Below are positions 23,107 through 35,746 of a stretch of 64,000 bases of DNA, piece after piece (the first letter of the stretch is position 1; each line of letters begins with the position of its first letter). A program made the translations under genes and the position numbers. The notes beneath the pieces were generated by a model. The model ran no database searches and was not told the DNA's origin. It worked only from the letters and a program-made list of their open reading frames with translations. The stretch comes from Hyaloscypha bicolor E (taxonomy: Eukaryota; Ascomycota; Leotiomycetes; Helotiales; Hyaloscyphaceae): positions 5,061,952-5,125,951 of the forward strand of contig NW_020194684.1 of the NCBI RefSeq assembly GCF_002865645.1. The letters run 5' to 3'.

Positions 23107-24546
23107 CCCAGCGTCGTGGATTGAAGACGGCCTGAAAGACTGCTCGATGTGGCAGCTGGAAGGGGAAGCTTTGCTTTTCGATAGACCCCCTGGCTTATCT
23201 GTTGGGTAAGCTCGGAATTTCGGTGGAGGAGGCGGACGCTAGCGCCCCTTGACGATTCAATCGAGCCACGCTTCTTCTCAAACCGACATGGAACTGTTGC
23301 ATTCCCACTCGAGAACCGTAACAGGAACAGCACAGTGGTGTGGTTCTTCTACAAACGACCCAGGAGCTTGAGGCTCTAGGCCCAGTCAAATCGAATGCAG
23401 TATCTTCTTGCTGTTTATCCGGTGATGTGCTGCTGACTGACCTCCATTGACTTTACCCTGCTAGCTCTCGAGGAACTTCTTAAACATCGGCGATTTAGGT
23501 TGGTAGAGCGGGAAATGGAACAAAGTACAGTACGAGCAAGAACACCAGCTGTGTAAATGTCCAGTCAGATCCTATGTGCTTCGGCTCCTGCCAGGGAGTA
23601 GGAAACCTTCCTCTCTGGACAGACTCTTGTCTCAACTATACAGGCAATGCTTCCTGCAAGAATCTCTGTCATGTATTGTATTTTATATCCCAGGTGGACC
23701 CCAATATATGTTGGAGGGCCGGGTTCCAGGACATGGACCTCGGAGCATCCCCATAATGACCGAAGATCTTACAAGGCCCTGCGCGAGCGCGATATTTCTA
23801 TGCCCGCGCCCTTGCAATCGGAACTGCCAAGCCGAGGTCTCAGGTGTCCTTGGATTGGGCAGCAAAGGACCTCCCGAGAGAACGAGCAGCGTGAGACTCG
23901 TGAGGTCGTACTCAGACAGAGTAGCGTGCGGAAGACTGGCCTGCAGTTGCCCATCAACGCGCTAAAACACATCCCTACGCGTCATCAGCACAGCCAAGTC
24001 GAGCGTCACAGGGGCAGCTGGGGGTCAATACGAGCCAGAACCACCGCTAGAAAACCACCACTCCAGCTGCAACTGTCATGCGGTGATGCACCATATGTGA
24101 TGACTTAATCAGCACTTTGGTTTTTTTTTTTTTTTTTTTTGGCGCTGCAAGCTCATTACTGAGCCTTGATTTGTTTCCACCTTCACAACGTCGACTTGCA
24201 TCGTTGCTAGAGGACCGTCGGTTTGCCGACCTTCAAGCCTTGTGGTGATCGGTGGCCTTCCAGCTCCGTACTAGCTCCCATAAATTTCCCATCGTCATTC
24301 TTGGTCGAGACGACAACGCCGCACAACCATTATCCTGTTTAATCTCGCTCAATAGAGAGCGTTCCTGTGCGACCACATAATTGTGCGCTTACAATATTGT
24401 GCTCCAAGTACCAAAGAGACCGCCCAAACCAATTGCGGATGCCGATCGACTGACAGCCCAGCTGCCGGATTCGCCGGGAACAAGGTCCCAACTCACTGTA
24501 CTTCCTCCATATTCTCCAGTGACTTGCAACCTCTACCAAGTCCGAG
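23107..24546. other. Divergent intergenic region with T-tract
   Basis: 1.4 kb between the starts of PTC7 and the CAF120-like gene. It holds an uninterrupted run of 20 T at 24121-24140. Short frames around 23570-24100 on both strands look non-coding (Cys/Pro/Arg-rich, no splice logic). Confidence 0.5.
24121..24140 (+). repeat. Homopolymer T20 tract
   Basis: A run of 20 T located about 400 bp upstream of the CAF120-like start codon. Poly(dA:dT) tracts commonly exclude nucleosomes in fungal promoters; that role here is inference. Confidence 0.8.
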
Positions 24547-27500
24547 ATGTCGACTAAAAATCGAGGTTAGTGAGAGCGGAATCTTCATACAGGAACTATA
24601 CTAACAGAGCTTCCATCCACAGTTCTCTCGTTCATGTCAAGCTTCTCAAATCGAGACACACAGCGGAGCCCCACGCCGAACACGCAAGTGCAGACAAGAC
24701 AAAACCCTCACAGAGATGAATTTCCTGTTAGACAAGATTCGGCGAGGGGTGCTCCCACATCAACGGGCTCGAAACATCCTTACAACATAGATGGCGAATC
24801 GCCTCAGCCTCGAATACAACGCGAGCGCGCTCCTTCAAGGCCGATGTCTATGGTCCAGACATATCAGCCTCCGCTGATGGACGTGTCCCGGGACACGTTA
24901 CCTGAGCTTCAACCGATTTTTACATTCTTGAACAGTCATGGGAACAAGCTGTATCAGGAGGGCTACTTCTTGAAGCTGGATGACCAGAATACGCGTTAGT
25001 GACCTCTTTTCTTGGGTTTGACCCGATTTAACTTGAAATAGATGGAAGACCGAATGCAGATCGTACATGGACCGAATGCTTCGCTCAGCTTGTGGGAACT
25101 GTACTCTCATTATGGGATGCCGCAGAACTTGATGCAGCCGGTCAGGATGGCGAGGTGCTCCCGAAATTCATCAACCTAACAGATGCCTCTATAAAAATGG
25201 TAAGCTTTCTTCTACTTTAAAATGCCCACCAGGCTAACGAAGCAAGATTGAATCTCTTCCGACAAGACAAGATAACGAGGCGCCCTTACAAAATGTTCTC
25301 AGTATCTCGACTGCTGGAAAGAACCGCTACCTTCTGCACTTCAACTCGCATCACTCCTTGATTCAGTGGACTGCCGGCATTCGACTTGCTATGTACGAGC
25401 ATGCTACACTACAAGAAGCCTATACTGGAGCTCTTATCGCCGGCAAGGGAAAAGCATTGAATAATATTGGCATAATAATGGAACGTGCAAGGCTTCCGAC
25501 TGCAGACTGGGCCCGAGTCAGATTTGGAGCAGGAACACCATGGAGGCGCTGCTGGTGTGTAATTACGCCACCGGACGAAAAAGAAGTCCAAAAACTTCAA
25601 AAGCAGCTCAACAAGAAGAGATCAGCCTACGACCGGTCCAAGCCCCCACTTTTGAAGGGAGACATCAAGTTCTACGATTCCAAAAAGACCAAGAAAGTGC
25701 GCCCCATCGCTACAATCAGTGATGCATATTCCGCATTTGCCATATATCCACAATCGAAACCGCTGATAGATGCGTCGACTCTCGTTAAAGTCGAAGGATC
25801 TATCACTATTCATTCCAATCCTCCTTCAACCACAGAAGGCTTTGTCTTTGTCATGCCAGAAGTGCATCCGGCAGTATCGGGGTTTGAGATGATGCTCCGT
25901 TGGCTGTTTCCGGTTTTTGATACTTTTGGTCTCTATGGCCGACCTGGTCGACTAGTTGCTGATACATCGGATCCACAAAGTCTCATGTTTGCAATGCCCA
26001 AGCACCGAAGATACGGATACTTGGAAATTTTAGATGTGACGGGCCTCATCTTAGAACCAGGAAACGCCAGCTGGAGGGAGTCTGAATGGAGGAAAAGAAT
26101 GAAGGACTTGACAGCCAAACGTATGACTGCTGTCGAAAATGGCAGCCGCTCAAATAGCAGGTACAGCAGTCGGAGAAGTACACGCAATAGCTTTGGCCCA
26201 TCTCGCAGCCGCATACAATTCGATGACAACGTATCTATCAGATCTTCCCCATCGATAACCTGGGGCTCGCAGGGCCCTCCACCTGATGGCCCCTTGGCTG
26301 GAATCCCACGAACTGATTCCGCTCCTCCTGGCGCAAATTCTTTCGCACCTCCTAAACCTCAACATCAATCTCACGCACACACCAGGTCCGCGTCGGACAC
26401 ACAGGGCTTGGATCGATTACAAGATCAGGGACCATCAGGCTATGACGGCGCTTACGAGCCAGCACCTACTCCACCGCCACATGCAGCTGGTGTGGCATCA
26501 ACCGGACGCGAAGGAACGAATCTGCGGTACATGGCTAGCACTCCGGAGCGTGTCAGTTCTGAGGATGAGGCCCGAATCACCCCTGTGAGAGAGCTCCAGG
26601 AACTTCAGACTGTTACCTCACCAGAACCTGTTTCGGCGCCTCCTGCTTTTGCACATGCGCCTGGTGCTAAACCAGCAAGCAAACCATATCATTCACCAGA
26701 GCTACGCAGAGCTAACAGCCGTATGTCTAATGCAACACTGTCTCAGTTGGCTGGTGCGGGAGGTGTTGCTGTTGGATATCCTGCGAGTGAAGAGATGCCA
26801 CCGCCAAGTGAGGATCAGAGGCGTCGCTATTTGGAGGATAATGGCCAGAGAGGGGTACTGTCAGAAGCCAATGCATTCGTTCTTCCTGCTAACCGAGACG
26901 GTCTTATTGAAGGCTTGGTAGCAAACACAAAACCTCGATTTTCTTTCGATCAATCCTCTCCTTCTCGACCTTCGAATTCCGACTTGGAAGCGAGCTATTC
27001 TCGACCACCACCGCAATTCTCATTTAGTTCACAAAATCCACCCACAAATTATCAACAGAATTCCACCCGCTCGGGGCCAACATCAAATCCCATGGACGAG
27101 CCAGCTTTCGGTAATCGTACGTATGAGCCGCCAAACACATTCACTTCTGCACAACCGCTTGACCAAGCACCGTCAACGTATCAGGGCCACGTTTCTCAAT
27201 CATCAGAAGACTCCACACATAGCACAGCATCTCAACCATCTCGCCTACAAACTGGAGCAAACGTAAATCGAAAGCCGCTTCCAGCTCGGACTTCGAGCAT
27301 CCAGACGCCAACTTCTGCAGAGACAACGGACAGTGCAGGCAGCTTAGGCCGGCATGTTATCGACCAAGCTGCTTTTGACATGATCGGACGTAACGATCAG
27401 AAGCTTGGGCCAATGCAAGAGAATCCCATACATCGCCAGAAGAGTGGGGCGAGCAGTATTTACGACGACACAGCGTCAACGGCATCTCCAGATTATGCTA

Positions 27501-28720
27501 GTACTCGAGCGTCCAATGACACCCGGAGACCCGAGCGAGTTGTGGATAAGCCACGGGCCGGTGTCATGCGGACCGTGGGTGATTCTCAAGCCGGAACGGT
27601 ACAGCAAGGATCGAGCGCGCAGTTTAACATCGACTTCGGCCCCACGCTGAATCTAGCCTCTGACCGACCGTTAAGAAACCAGAGTCCTGGACGAAATCAA
27701 AGTTATGCGGCGGCACCTCAGTACGGAAGAGCAATCAGTCCCGGTCCGGCCATAAACAATTATCGTACTGACCGACCTCCGAGGCAGCGAAGCCCCGCTG
27801 CCAGACCTGGAAGTTCTGGTCTATCAAACTCGCCGCAACGGAAACCTGTCTCGACAGAAAACATGCACCAACGCAATGGCTCAGGGGATAGTAGAACATT
27901 GCCTTGGCAGCCAGGAATGAGCTCGATTGGAGTTGCTTCTAGTAGCTATCAAGTTCTTACTCCAGAGCAATATGTCCAGCAACGTGCGGCAGCGACCCCG
28001 CTCTACGCACACCAGCGACCGCAAACCTCTGGTAACCGTTCCAATACGCCTACGCCACCGCCTGTTCGTAACCGATCGAGCGAATACCTCGGTCAATTGG
28101 GTCATTCACGTAATGGCTCCTCAGTCGATTTGCTTCAACGACCCTCTTCACGAGCTGCATCCACTACCTTGGGGCCTTCAGGATCGGGGGACATTCCTAC
28201 GACTTTGTCTGCTCGTGAACAAGAGCACGTTTCACGGATGACTGGTCAACCTCTCGTCAATATGGCCCAAAACAAACCTTCTGCTCCCGGAGGAGGACTC
28301 ATCGGTGCTATAGGTGTGAGGGAAATGGAAAAGGAGCAATTGAAGCAAGGCATCAACAGCAGAACTGTCCAGCAGGCGATCGCACAAAGGCAGCAACAAC
28401 AGCAAATGGCCTACCAGCAGCAATACGCTGGACAAATGGCGGCAGATTACCGTGCTCCTCCGGCGCAATACGGCAACATGGGCCAATATCCGGCGCAGTT
28501 TCCTGGGCATACCGCAAGACAGCAATCATGGGTCTCGCCGGCAGCCCAGGTCTTTGCTCAAGGAGGTGGATTCACCGCCCCACCTCCCACATTCCCCACC
28601 CCTCCTGAGCAAGCAGGATCGCCTTCTCAACAGTATCCACGACAAAATTACTTTCAACAGCAACAACCAGGAGGTGAGGGGAGAGGTAATAGTCCAGGAT
28701 ATCACGGACATGGGTTTTAG
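24547..28720 (+). CDS. caf120: CAF120/SKG3-like PH-domain protein (CCR4-NOT-associated)
   Basis: Resembles Caf120, a PH-domain protein associated with the yeast CCR4-NOT complex. Four exons (24547-24565, 24623-24994, 25042-25199, 25247-28720) give 1,340 aa. The first exon is only 19 nt (MSTKNR), spliced to LSFMSSFSNRDTQRSP. A conserved region starts at LPELQPIFTFLNSHGNKLYQ. A first PH-like domain (EGYFLKLDDQNTHGRPNADR, TWTECFAQLVGTVLSLWDAA, then GKNRYLLHFNSHHSLIQWTA) is followed by PHLD-like segment RRCWCVITPPDEKEVQKLQK and a region ending RRYGYLEILDVTGLILEPGN. The C-terminal two thirds is Ser/Pro/Gln-rich and probably disordered, with short Q runs near the end. All introns are 47-57 nt. The family assignment is good, the complex membership inferred from yeast. 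Confidence 0.85.
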
Positions 28721-29219
28721 ATGATGTAATCGAGCGTTTTTTTTTGGCGTTTTTTCCAATGGGCAGACAAGGATTAAGGATTGGGGTATGAAATGATGTG
28801 ACGATTTCGTTTGGGGTCACTGATGGGAATTGGGGCTTTGGGCTAGCAGCGAGAAACCTGCATTGGCGTTCTCTTTTGTATCATTGCATGGTGTAAGAGA
28901 GGCTCACAGGGTTGGTTGCATTAGTTGAGTATTGCTTTTCGAGAGACTAAAATGAAGCAACGATTCTGGAAACCTTGAAATGTCTCGTTGCTTGGTATGA
29001 AATGATAACCCCCTTTTGAAGGCATTGGACTCAACACAAAGCTCCAAGTCTCACTGACGACATCTTAATAGTGTCCAGGGAACGAGGTTACTTTCAACGG
29101 TTTCAGTGTCATTACGATATCTCGACACCTAGCCAGGATTTTCCAACCCAATGAACCAACGCAAACTCGCTAATCGACAAAAAAGCCCAAACTCCATCAC
29201 CTAGCCACCCACATCAACC
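28721..29219. other. Convergent 3' intergenic region
   Basis: 499 bp between the stop codons of the CAF120-like gene and the surface-protein gene. An eight-to-nine T run lies at about 28738-28746. No gene or RNA is visible. Confidence 0.55.
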
Positions 29220-30864
29220 TCATCGCCGTCCAGACCGTTCCGCTTCCGCAATCGCCGCATCGATCCTCCTCTCCTCCTCCTCCAGCCGCGCCACCTCCTC
29301 AGCACTCATCCCATCCTCCGTCAGGAACGGCGCCTTGACACCCTGTGTCTCTCCCGCGCTGTACATCCGCGCACTATGCCGCGCGTCCCCGTAGACGGGC
29401 ATCGGCTGGTCGCGGTACTCTTCATACTCATCCGGCGGCGTGGAAACCGTTAATGAGCGCGGAGATGCGGGTCCTGAGATCCGCGAGACTGCAGATGCGT
29501 TCGTTGGTTTTCGTCGTGGCACTGCTGAAGCGGCGCCGGTATAGGGGGCTGCGGGGGTGGAGTCGTAGGCTGTTGGAGAATGGGCGGAGTGGCGTTGGAT
29601 GGGTAGGGTCTCGTCTACTGGGGAGGCACCGTTGGCGATGTTGTTGTTGGCAACGTTTTCTTTCTCCATCATGATGGCGCTGCGGCCGAAGGAGTCGGTG
29701 TGCATGTCTCGAGTGAGCATAACTTGCTCCGGTGGTGGGGAGCGTGAGCGGTGTTTGCGGCGGAGGAAGAAGAGGGCTGCGAGGAGGAGAGCGGCTACCA
29801 ATACTAGGGCGCCGAGGGCGATGCCGACCTTGGCGCCTGTTGATAAGCCGTTGGAATGAACAGTGATTGATGAAGGGGCGGCCGAGGCTGTCTTGGTTGA
29901 TTGGACTGTTGTTGTGGTTGTTCCGGTGGGTGATATTGAAACAGTCGCACTTGTAGGAGCGGTCGCTGTTATTGTTGCTCCAACAACGCTGATACCGGAA
30001 GAAAAAGATGTAATAGACAGCACAGTTGTGGGCATGTCTGGCACAGCCGTTGGCACAGTCGTTGGCGCTTGCTGTCGTGGGCTTAGGTCACGGCTGTTTT
30101 CCTGTGACGCCTCTATTGTGAAGAATGGCCCATAAGAGCTGCAAACAAACCGGTCGATATATGTAGTGTTGTTGGCAAGGCAGAAGAAGAACATCGCGCT
30201 TGGGTTTACAGTCACAGAATTTGACAGTTGGATATCCAGGAAACTATTTTGTTCAGTTTGTTCATCTGGATTTATGGGGGCATCTCCATTGACGTCTGAG
30301 CAAATTAGATGGGCCAAAAAAACAACACAAGGAGGAGCACATACTGGGAATATGAGCGATAGCCCATGTGTTCGAAGAAGTCATATGATCTAGTCCGCCG
30401 CTGGTTTGGCAGACAAACAGAACAGGACTGAAAGGAGATAGGTTGCCGTTCGACGAGACTGGGGGGAAAAGAATCTGGTAGGACACTGGGTCGGGTTTAT
30501 CTGCCCGGTAATGCGAGAGTGCGACCCATTTGCTCTCGAAATAACTGAAAACTGGAGCAGAGCTGGCGATTGATGTTGAAGCTACAAATGTAGACGTGGT
30601 TACCGTTGAAGGGGCGCCGGTAGGCGGAAGAGTATCGCTGGCTGCGCTCGAAACACCCAGTAGACCTGGATTTGAAGGACTCACAACTGGTGCTGCCGCC
30701 GCCGCCGCTGTCGTCGGCTCCCCCATCGTGATTCTTGCTGGATTTTCTGGATGTTGATGGTGTTGTCCAGCTTGACCTCCCTCGTCTCGGGGACGTGGAA
30801 CCGCTTGTGCCTGACGTCCCAAAAAGCTCACCGCAAGAATGAGGCTAAAGCCCCCAAAAACCAT
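29220..30864 (-). CDS. Single-pass cell-surface protein with signal peptide
   Basis: I cannot name the family; the architecture resembles fungal wall-sensor-like proteins. Two exons (30345-30864, 29220-30295; 49-nt intron) give 531 aa. The start at 30864 gives a textbook signal peptide, MVFGGFSLILAVSFLGRQAQ; the open frame extends upstream but without an ATG. The ectodomain is about 300 residues with a moderately conserved-looking core (FSYFESKWVALSHYRADKPD, FFFCLANNTTYIDRFVCSSY) and a Ser/Thr-rich, probably O-glycosylated stalk. One transmembrane helix lies near residues 330-352 (VGIALGALVLVAALLLAALF), followed by RRKHRSR. The cytosolic tail of about 180 residues ends in a charged helix (EEVARLEEEERRIDAAIAEA). 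Cysteine spacing does not match a WSC domain. Confidence 0.8.
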
Positions 30865-31714
30865 AACATCCACAGCAAGCAAGACACAAAAACGAATCAC
30901 CACGGCATCGAACAGTCACAGGGATCACAGAATCATTCGAAAGAGATCAAGAAGTAAGCTCAGCTCGGGCGCTGTGGGGAACGCAGCACTTAATAGTGGA
31001 CAGGCAGGGCAGGAAATGGTTTATCGTCAGGATGGGAGGAAATCTCACTCAGATGCCGCAGGGCTGCGCCTCAATATGGTCGATTTGCGCATCCTTTCAC
31101 GGTTGGTGTAGCAGAGTGTCATCCCCGCAGCCAGCGCCAGATGATTGGCGTAGGCTGAGGCACCCTGAGCGAAGGATGACACCTGCGCCGGGCGCGGCGT
31201 GTGAGAGGACGCAGGCTGGCGGAAGGGCTTGCGCGGGAGGCTGAGTAGGCCTGTCGACAGTTGGCATGCGTGCAATGCTTCGGATTTGGAGGTGGTATTG
31301 CAAGAAGGGCGCAATCTGGACAGATGGTGATAAACAAGCGGACCTGGTGGGCGGATTCTGGTTGAGTACATACTTCGTGCCTCCGTACCAATGCTGGTGG
31401 TGGTGGTGCTGCTGCTGCTCTGCTGCTGATCGAGGCGGTGAAAATTGGAACAAAGCGAGGCTGAAGACACGCTGCAGCGCCTCCAACTCGCTCGCTTGGC
31501 TTTTCATCCGTGCCCTGAGCCCCTTGATTATGTCACGTGTGGTGTTATAAAAAGAAACCCCTGTGCGAAGTGGTTCAATCATGGCTTACCATTGCATTAG
31601 CCCTCTCTAAACCGTTTCACGCCCCATGCAGCCTCGCCAACCAGACGCCGCTGACCCGACAGTATAATTTGCATAATTCGTGACACTGACGAAAACAACC
31701 TCCCCGCTGCACAT
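30865..31714. other. Intergenic region upstream of surface-protein gene, downstream of condensin
   Basis: 850 bp with overlapping frames on both strands that look non-coding. It includes a GGT/GCT trinucleotide microsatellite at about 31394-31428 and a CACGTG at 31534-31539 followed by TATAAAA-like sequence (31547-31553). Confidence 0.5.
31394..31428 (+). repeat. GGT/GCT trinucleotide microsatellite
   Basis: Imperfect tandem triplets: about four GGT units followed by about six GCT units, interrupted once. Confidence 0.75.
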
Positions 31715-34700
31715 CTAACCCACGGTGATCTCGGCCGTGGGGTCCTTTCTTATCTCCAATTCCATCAGACCCTCTTGTTTCTCAATCACCAGCCCTTTCT
31801 CATTGGCCAAGTGCAATAAGCAAATGAAACAATAACTCGTCGAGATGTCGTTCATCGCCTGCTTTGGATATACGCCCTGCAAATTCTGCATCACTGACGT
31901 GAATTTCAGACTGCCATCTGCTCCTTTCTTGGGCTCAGCCTGTGGAGTTGGCAATCTTCCAGGAGTTTGGGGTGGTAGACCCTATTTTGTTGTTAGCAAC
32001 TCTCCTCTCCAATCAGTCAACGGTCACTTACTGGTTCGAGACTGTCAATTCCCATACCCTTCCACAACTCCTCCTTCAGCCGACGCACGTCAACTTTCTT
32101 CGCAACTCGGGCATATTGTACATATTCTGGTCGCAATCTGCGACTCTGGGTGACAAGTTGCGTCCCAAAAGCGCCTTCCTCACCCTCCGCGGTCTGCGTC
32201 ATCCCACCACTGAGAATCTCGTTCATTCCAGCCATGCCGCCTTCTCCACGATCTTCGGCACCCGGGGAGAAGTGTTCTCGAGCATCAGCAAATTCCATTT
32301 CGTCGTCATCGCCAATTTCTCCAGGCATAGGTAGGCCGTCATCTTGGAAGAAGTTGGCATCATAATCGCCTTGTAGAGGAGCGTCCTCATCGATTCCCAC
32401 AGGGTCTTCCTTGCGAGCCCAGAAAGCCTCATCCATCTCACCCTCGGGAGCTTCATCTTCCTTTGTATTTCCAAAGGCATTCTTCGCACCAAATCCAGAT
32501 CTTCTAGTCCCCATGCGGGCTCTTGGCTTCAAGAAAAGACGAAGAAGTTGTTTCGAGTTGAAATGTTTATCATCAGGCAGTAGATTCCTAGTCTTTGACT
32601 TCCAGTCCTTCTTGGGGAGTGAGATGACAGTGTTCGACGCAGCCGGCGTGTAGATCGTCTCCGCGAGAGTCGAGCTTAGAGATGACAGAAAGTCTATCTC
32701 AAATGGCTCCTTTTCCTTTCGCGTCTTGGTTGCTGAAGCTGGCTTGTTGATGTCCTTGATCTTTCGGATTCTCCAGTGCTCAGGGCCGGCCCAATTCTTA
32801 TGCAGGGCCTCATCGAAATAGCTCAGAATATCGTCATGTCCGCCATGAGCCTTCGCACCATGATCCATCGATACAGCGTACTCGCCGGTCTCGGGATTGA
32901 ATGCTCCCACTCCGTCCCCATCTTCGCCATCGCCGCCCCCCATACCATCGTTGTCAAATCCAATATCGTGAACACGCATTCTTGTTTCGATTGCAGCATC
33001 GCGAGCCCAGGCTTCGCCTCCTTCACCAAAGCCAGTGTCCGGAGGAAGGTCGAAGTTTCCGAGAAGTCCATCTTCGTCGTCTTCAAAGCCAGCTGGATTG
33101 TCATCGTCGAGAAATATACCTGATTTATCCCCAACTCCACCGTCCTCTGCAGGCTTGTCCTTGTCCTGCCGCCAGTCTTCGGGAGTCTTCAAGAACGGAA
33201 TATCCATCGAGCCGGATGGATCGCCGAGATCAAAATTCTTCAATGAAGGGCAGATATCTTGCTCGTCCAGACGGTCCAGACTTGGGAAGAACTTGGCTCC
33301 TAAAGCCCCGACATCGATTTCAACATCTTCCTCGTCCTCTTCTAGCTCTTTCGTTGTAGTTTCGATCATCGAGTCGGGCTCAATCTCCTCTTCCTCCTCG
33401 AGAGCGTCATCTTTTCGTCTTGTAGATTTGCCCTCACCCGACGCATCACCTGCATCGTCACTACTGTCGAAAACGATGCGGCCCTGTGAATCGATTGCCA
33501 AATGATTTAAAAGTAAACCCTTTGCACCCCCTTCGTCGAAATCTGCTGAAGCCTTTTTGAATAATGGATCAACTGAAAATTCGAGCTCGAACTTCTTCAG
33601 TTGAAGTGCTGCAAACGAGCTTGCTAAAGTTGCTTCTGATGATCTTTGTGCCTGAGAACATGTTAGCTACACTTCAGGACATCTGAATGTAAGCGAATGA
33701 GGAGGATAATTGTCGCCGAATATTGTGGCTGGGAATAAGGTTCGTGCGAGGATTGGACTCTGCCGGAGCGAGCGATGGTATGAATCTGGCAGCAGAAACC
33801 GCAGTCATTTGATGCTCGGGGCAGCTTAACTCCGCCAAAAATTATTACTTAGTTTACCTGCCTGCTTTACTTGGTTTAGCGCTCGCCAAACCAACCACTG
33901 TTTTTGCCAGTGCACTCTCGGGTGCGATTCTGGATCAATGCAAATGGTAAGTCCAAGTGATGCGGCAAAGCCGCTCTAACGTGGAGGAGTTACTAGTTCC
34001 AAGGAAGTAAAGCAACGATGCCAATGCAGAAAAGGAGCAATGAACTACATCTTTCCTTTTCGGGAGAATGGGGAACAACGAAACATCTTTCATGGTCTAA
34101 CGGCCATAAATTCCGCCTGTCATTCGACAAAGTCGCGCGGGGTCGGGGCTCAGCTCCTAACTTTGAAGTGCTCCGAGCACTGCTCCGAGTTCCAATTCCT
34201 TCTCTTTTCATCATCTAGAACCTAACTTCTCCGCGCAAAATCCCAGCAAAAAAAGATGTTTAAAACATACAACAGCAGGTATTCGCTGGTGGTCACCCAC
34301 CCAACTACTAATCTGCCGATCTGAGGCTTGTGTATGGCAGAGCGGACGGGATGCCCATTTCTCCTCAGTCTATGGTCGTATGTGACAGCAATGGGACTAT
34401 TCAATGCTATGTCCCACAAGATGAAGTTCAATCCTAGCCGGAATCCAAAAAGTGGGTCGCGCTTGCGAATTGGAACCACTCGCCTCGACTATTGTCCATT
34501 GTGAAAAAACCCCAAAACAATCTGCCTCGCCGCTGATGTAGCCTGCATGAAGCAGAAGATATGCTCTGAAAATAGAAACACAAACGGGGGCATGGCTGTG
34601 CAGATTCAGGTACTCAAAAGGGATCAATCAACTCACCCTCTTCTTAGGCTTCTTCCTGACAACTCCATCTTCATCCTCCACTTCTTCCTCGCTCTCTTCT

Positions 34701-35370
34701 CCTTCTTCGTTTTCGCCCTTTTTCTTCTTGTTATTTCCGCTGTCGGCTAAGCCACTCAGGAGTTTTCCTGTCTCCGTCGCGACGCTGTCGACTCTGCTCG
34801 TATAAATTTTGACACAACCATCCAAGGTACAGCTGGCTTTCTGGAAGTTGACTCCATCTCCCTCCTTCAGCAGCGACATGTCGTGGAAGTAGTCGATGAG
34901 GGCGAAATTCCAAGAATTTGTTGCGTTGATCTTGTTGTCCGTAGCCATCTTCATCCACTCCTCAAAATTGGCAAGTATAGGTACGCGCTTCATAGGGGTA
35001 ACTGCTGTTCCTCCGACCATCATGACTCCTCCATCAAGATCATTCTCTTTTCCAGCTGTGCATCGCGGCGTTTTCGGGTTCGAAGATGGTGAGGAACTGC
35101 CTGCTCTGTCGAAGCTTGTGAGTTTCCGCATAGGGGATGCTGCAGCTTTGATTTGGTTCATCTGGATATCATGAAGCGCGTGCCGCGATTGCAGCCGTTT
35201 GGCCTTCTCTTGAGCATCATCGTTGAGGGGAATCCTGTACATTGTTAGCACTTGAACGGCGTCGCAACCAGAAGCACCAACTTGACGGGTGATTTGAATG
35301 GCGACGCAGCCAGGGAGCCTGATGCCACCCGGCCATTGTTGCCACGCGGATTCTGGGCTACTCGAGGCAT
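31715..35370 (-). CDS. brn1: Condensin complex kleisin subunit CAP-H / BRN1 (Barren)
   Basis: The kleisin that closes the SMC2-SMC4 ring of condensin for mitotic chromosome compaction. Four exons (35282-35370, 34637-35234, 32032-33651, 31715-31981) give 857 aa. The N-terminal kleisin region reads IPLNDDAQEKAKRLQSRHAL and ILANFEEWMKMATDNKINAT. After the second intron it continues SSEATLASSFAALQLKKFEL and FDEGGAKGLLLNHLAIDSQG. The acidic middle carries FDLGDPSGSMDIPFLKTPED. The C-terminal winged-helix region includes YARVAKKVDVRRLKEELWKG and SVMQNLQGVYPKQAMNDIST. Introns 1 and 3 are 47 and 50 nt, but intron 2 (33652-34636) is 985 nt. It keeps a consensus GTGAGT donor, GCTAAC branch and TTCTCAG acceptor, and contains a 5S rRNA gene. 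Donor GTTGGT in intron 1 is weak but keeps frame. Confidence 0.93.
34248..34265 (-). terminator. RNA polymerase III terminator of the 5S gene
   Basis: On the minus strand the 5S gene is followed by TTTT (34265-34262) and, eight bases further, by TTTTTTT (34254-34248). Runs of four or more T terminate Pol III. Confidence 0.8.
34265..34383 (-). rRNA. 5S ribosomal RNA gene
   Basis: The minus strand from 34383 reads ACATACGACCATAGACTGAG and ends with the complementary GTTGTATGT, forming helix I. Inside are the strongly conserved fungal 5S segments CATCCCGTCCGCTCTGCC and AGTAGTTGGGTGGGTGACCA followed by CCAGCGAAT, which include the internal Pol III control region. Length is 119 nt, as usual for ascomycete 5S. 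A T4 tract follows directly, and a T7 tract a few bases later. The gene lies entirely within intron 2 of the condensin gene and on the same strand. Dispersed single 5S genes are known in filamentous ascomycetes such as Neurospora. Both promoter and terminator look intact, so it is probably active. Confidence 0.95.
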
Positions 35371-35746
35371 CTTGTGCAAAGTCGATATGGTGTCGGTGTT
35401 GTTGAGAAGAACCGTCGTGAACTGGTGAGACGCTTCAATGTTGACTTCCGACGCGAGATTTTGTTTACTGAGGCGCTCGGCACGCGCAGATGACAACTGC
35501 GCCAGCGTGCATTATCGCTTCCCGTAGCAATGATCTTATCTGGATGACGATGGTCCCGAGGAAGCTGCCCCGAATTCGGGTCGCAAGCAGGCCACCGCGA
35601 TGATGGAGGTCTTGGCTGCACCTCCAAGTTTCCAGTCATGCCAATGCCTTTCACAATGCTCAAAAATACCTGGCATAGCCAGCACTCCTCTTCATAGACA
35701 ACATTTTGTCATCCGCATCTACCGTGCCATATCATGCGGCTAGAAC
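35371..35746. promoter_or_regulatory. Divergent promoter, condensin / cation exchanger
   Basis: 376 bp between two divergent ATG codons, so both genes must share this short promoter region. No CACGTG or obvious operator is seen. Confidence 0.4.

Noticed and set aside
23574..24108. Overlapping frames of 60-153 codons on both strands between PTC7 and the CAF120-like gene
   Set aside because: Composition is Cys/Pro/Arg-rich in all frames, with no start-splice logic or recognisable motif; judged non-coding.
31045..31582. Minus-strand frames of 141 and 161 codons
   Set aside because: Two frames overlap the same DNA and owe their length to trinucleotide repeats and GC-rich sequence; neither looks like protein.
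33993..34218. Short frames within condensin intron 2
   Set aside because: They lie between good splice sites, overlap on both strands and have no recognisable motif.
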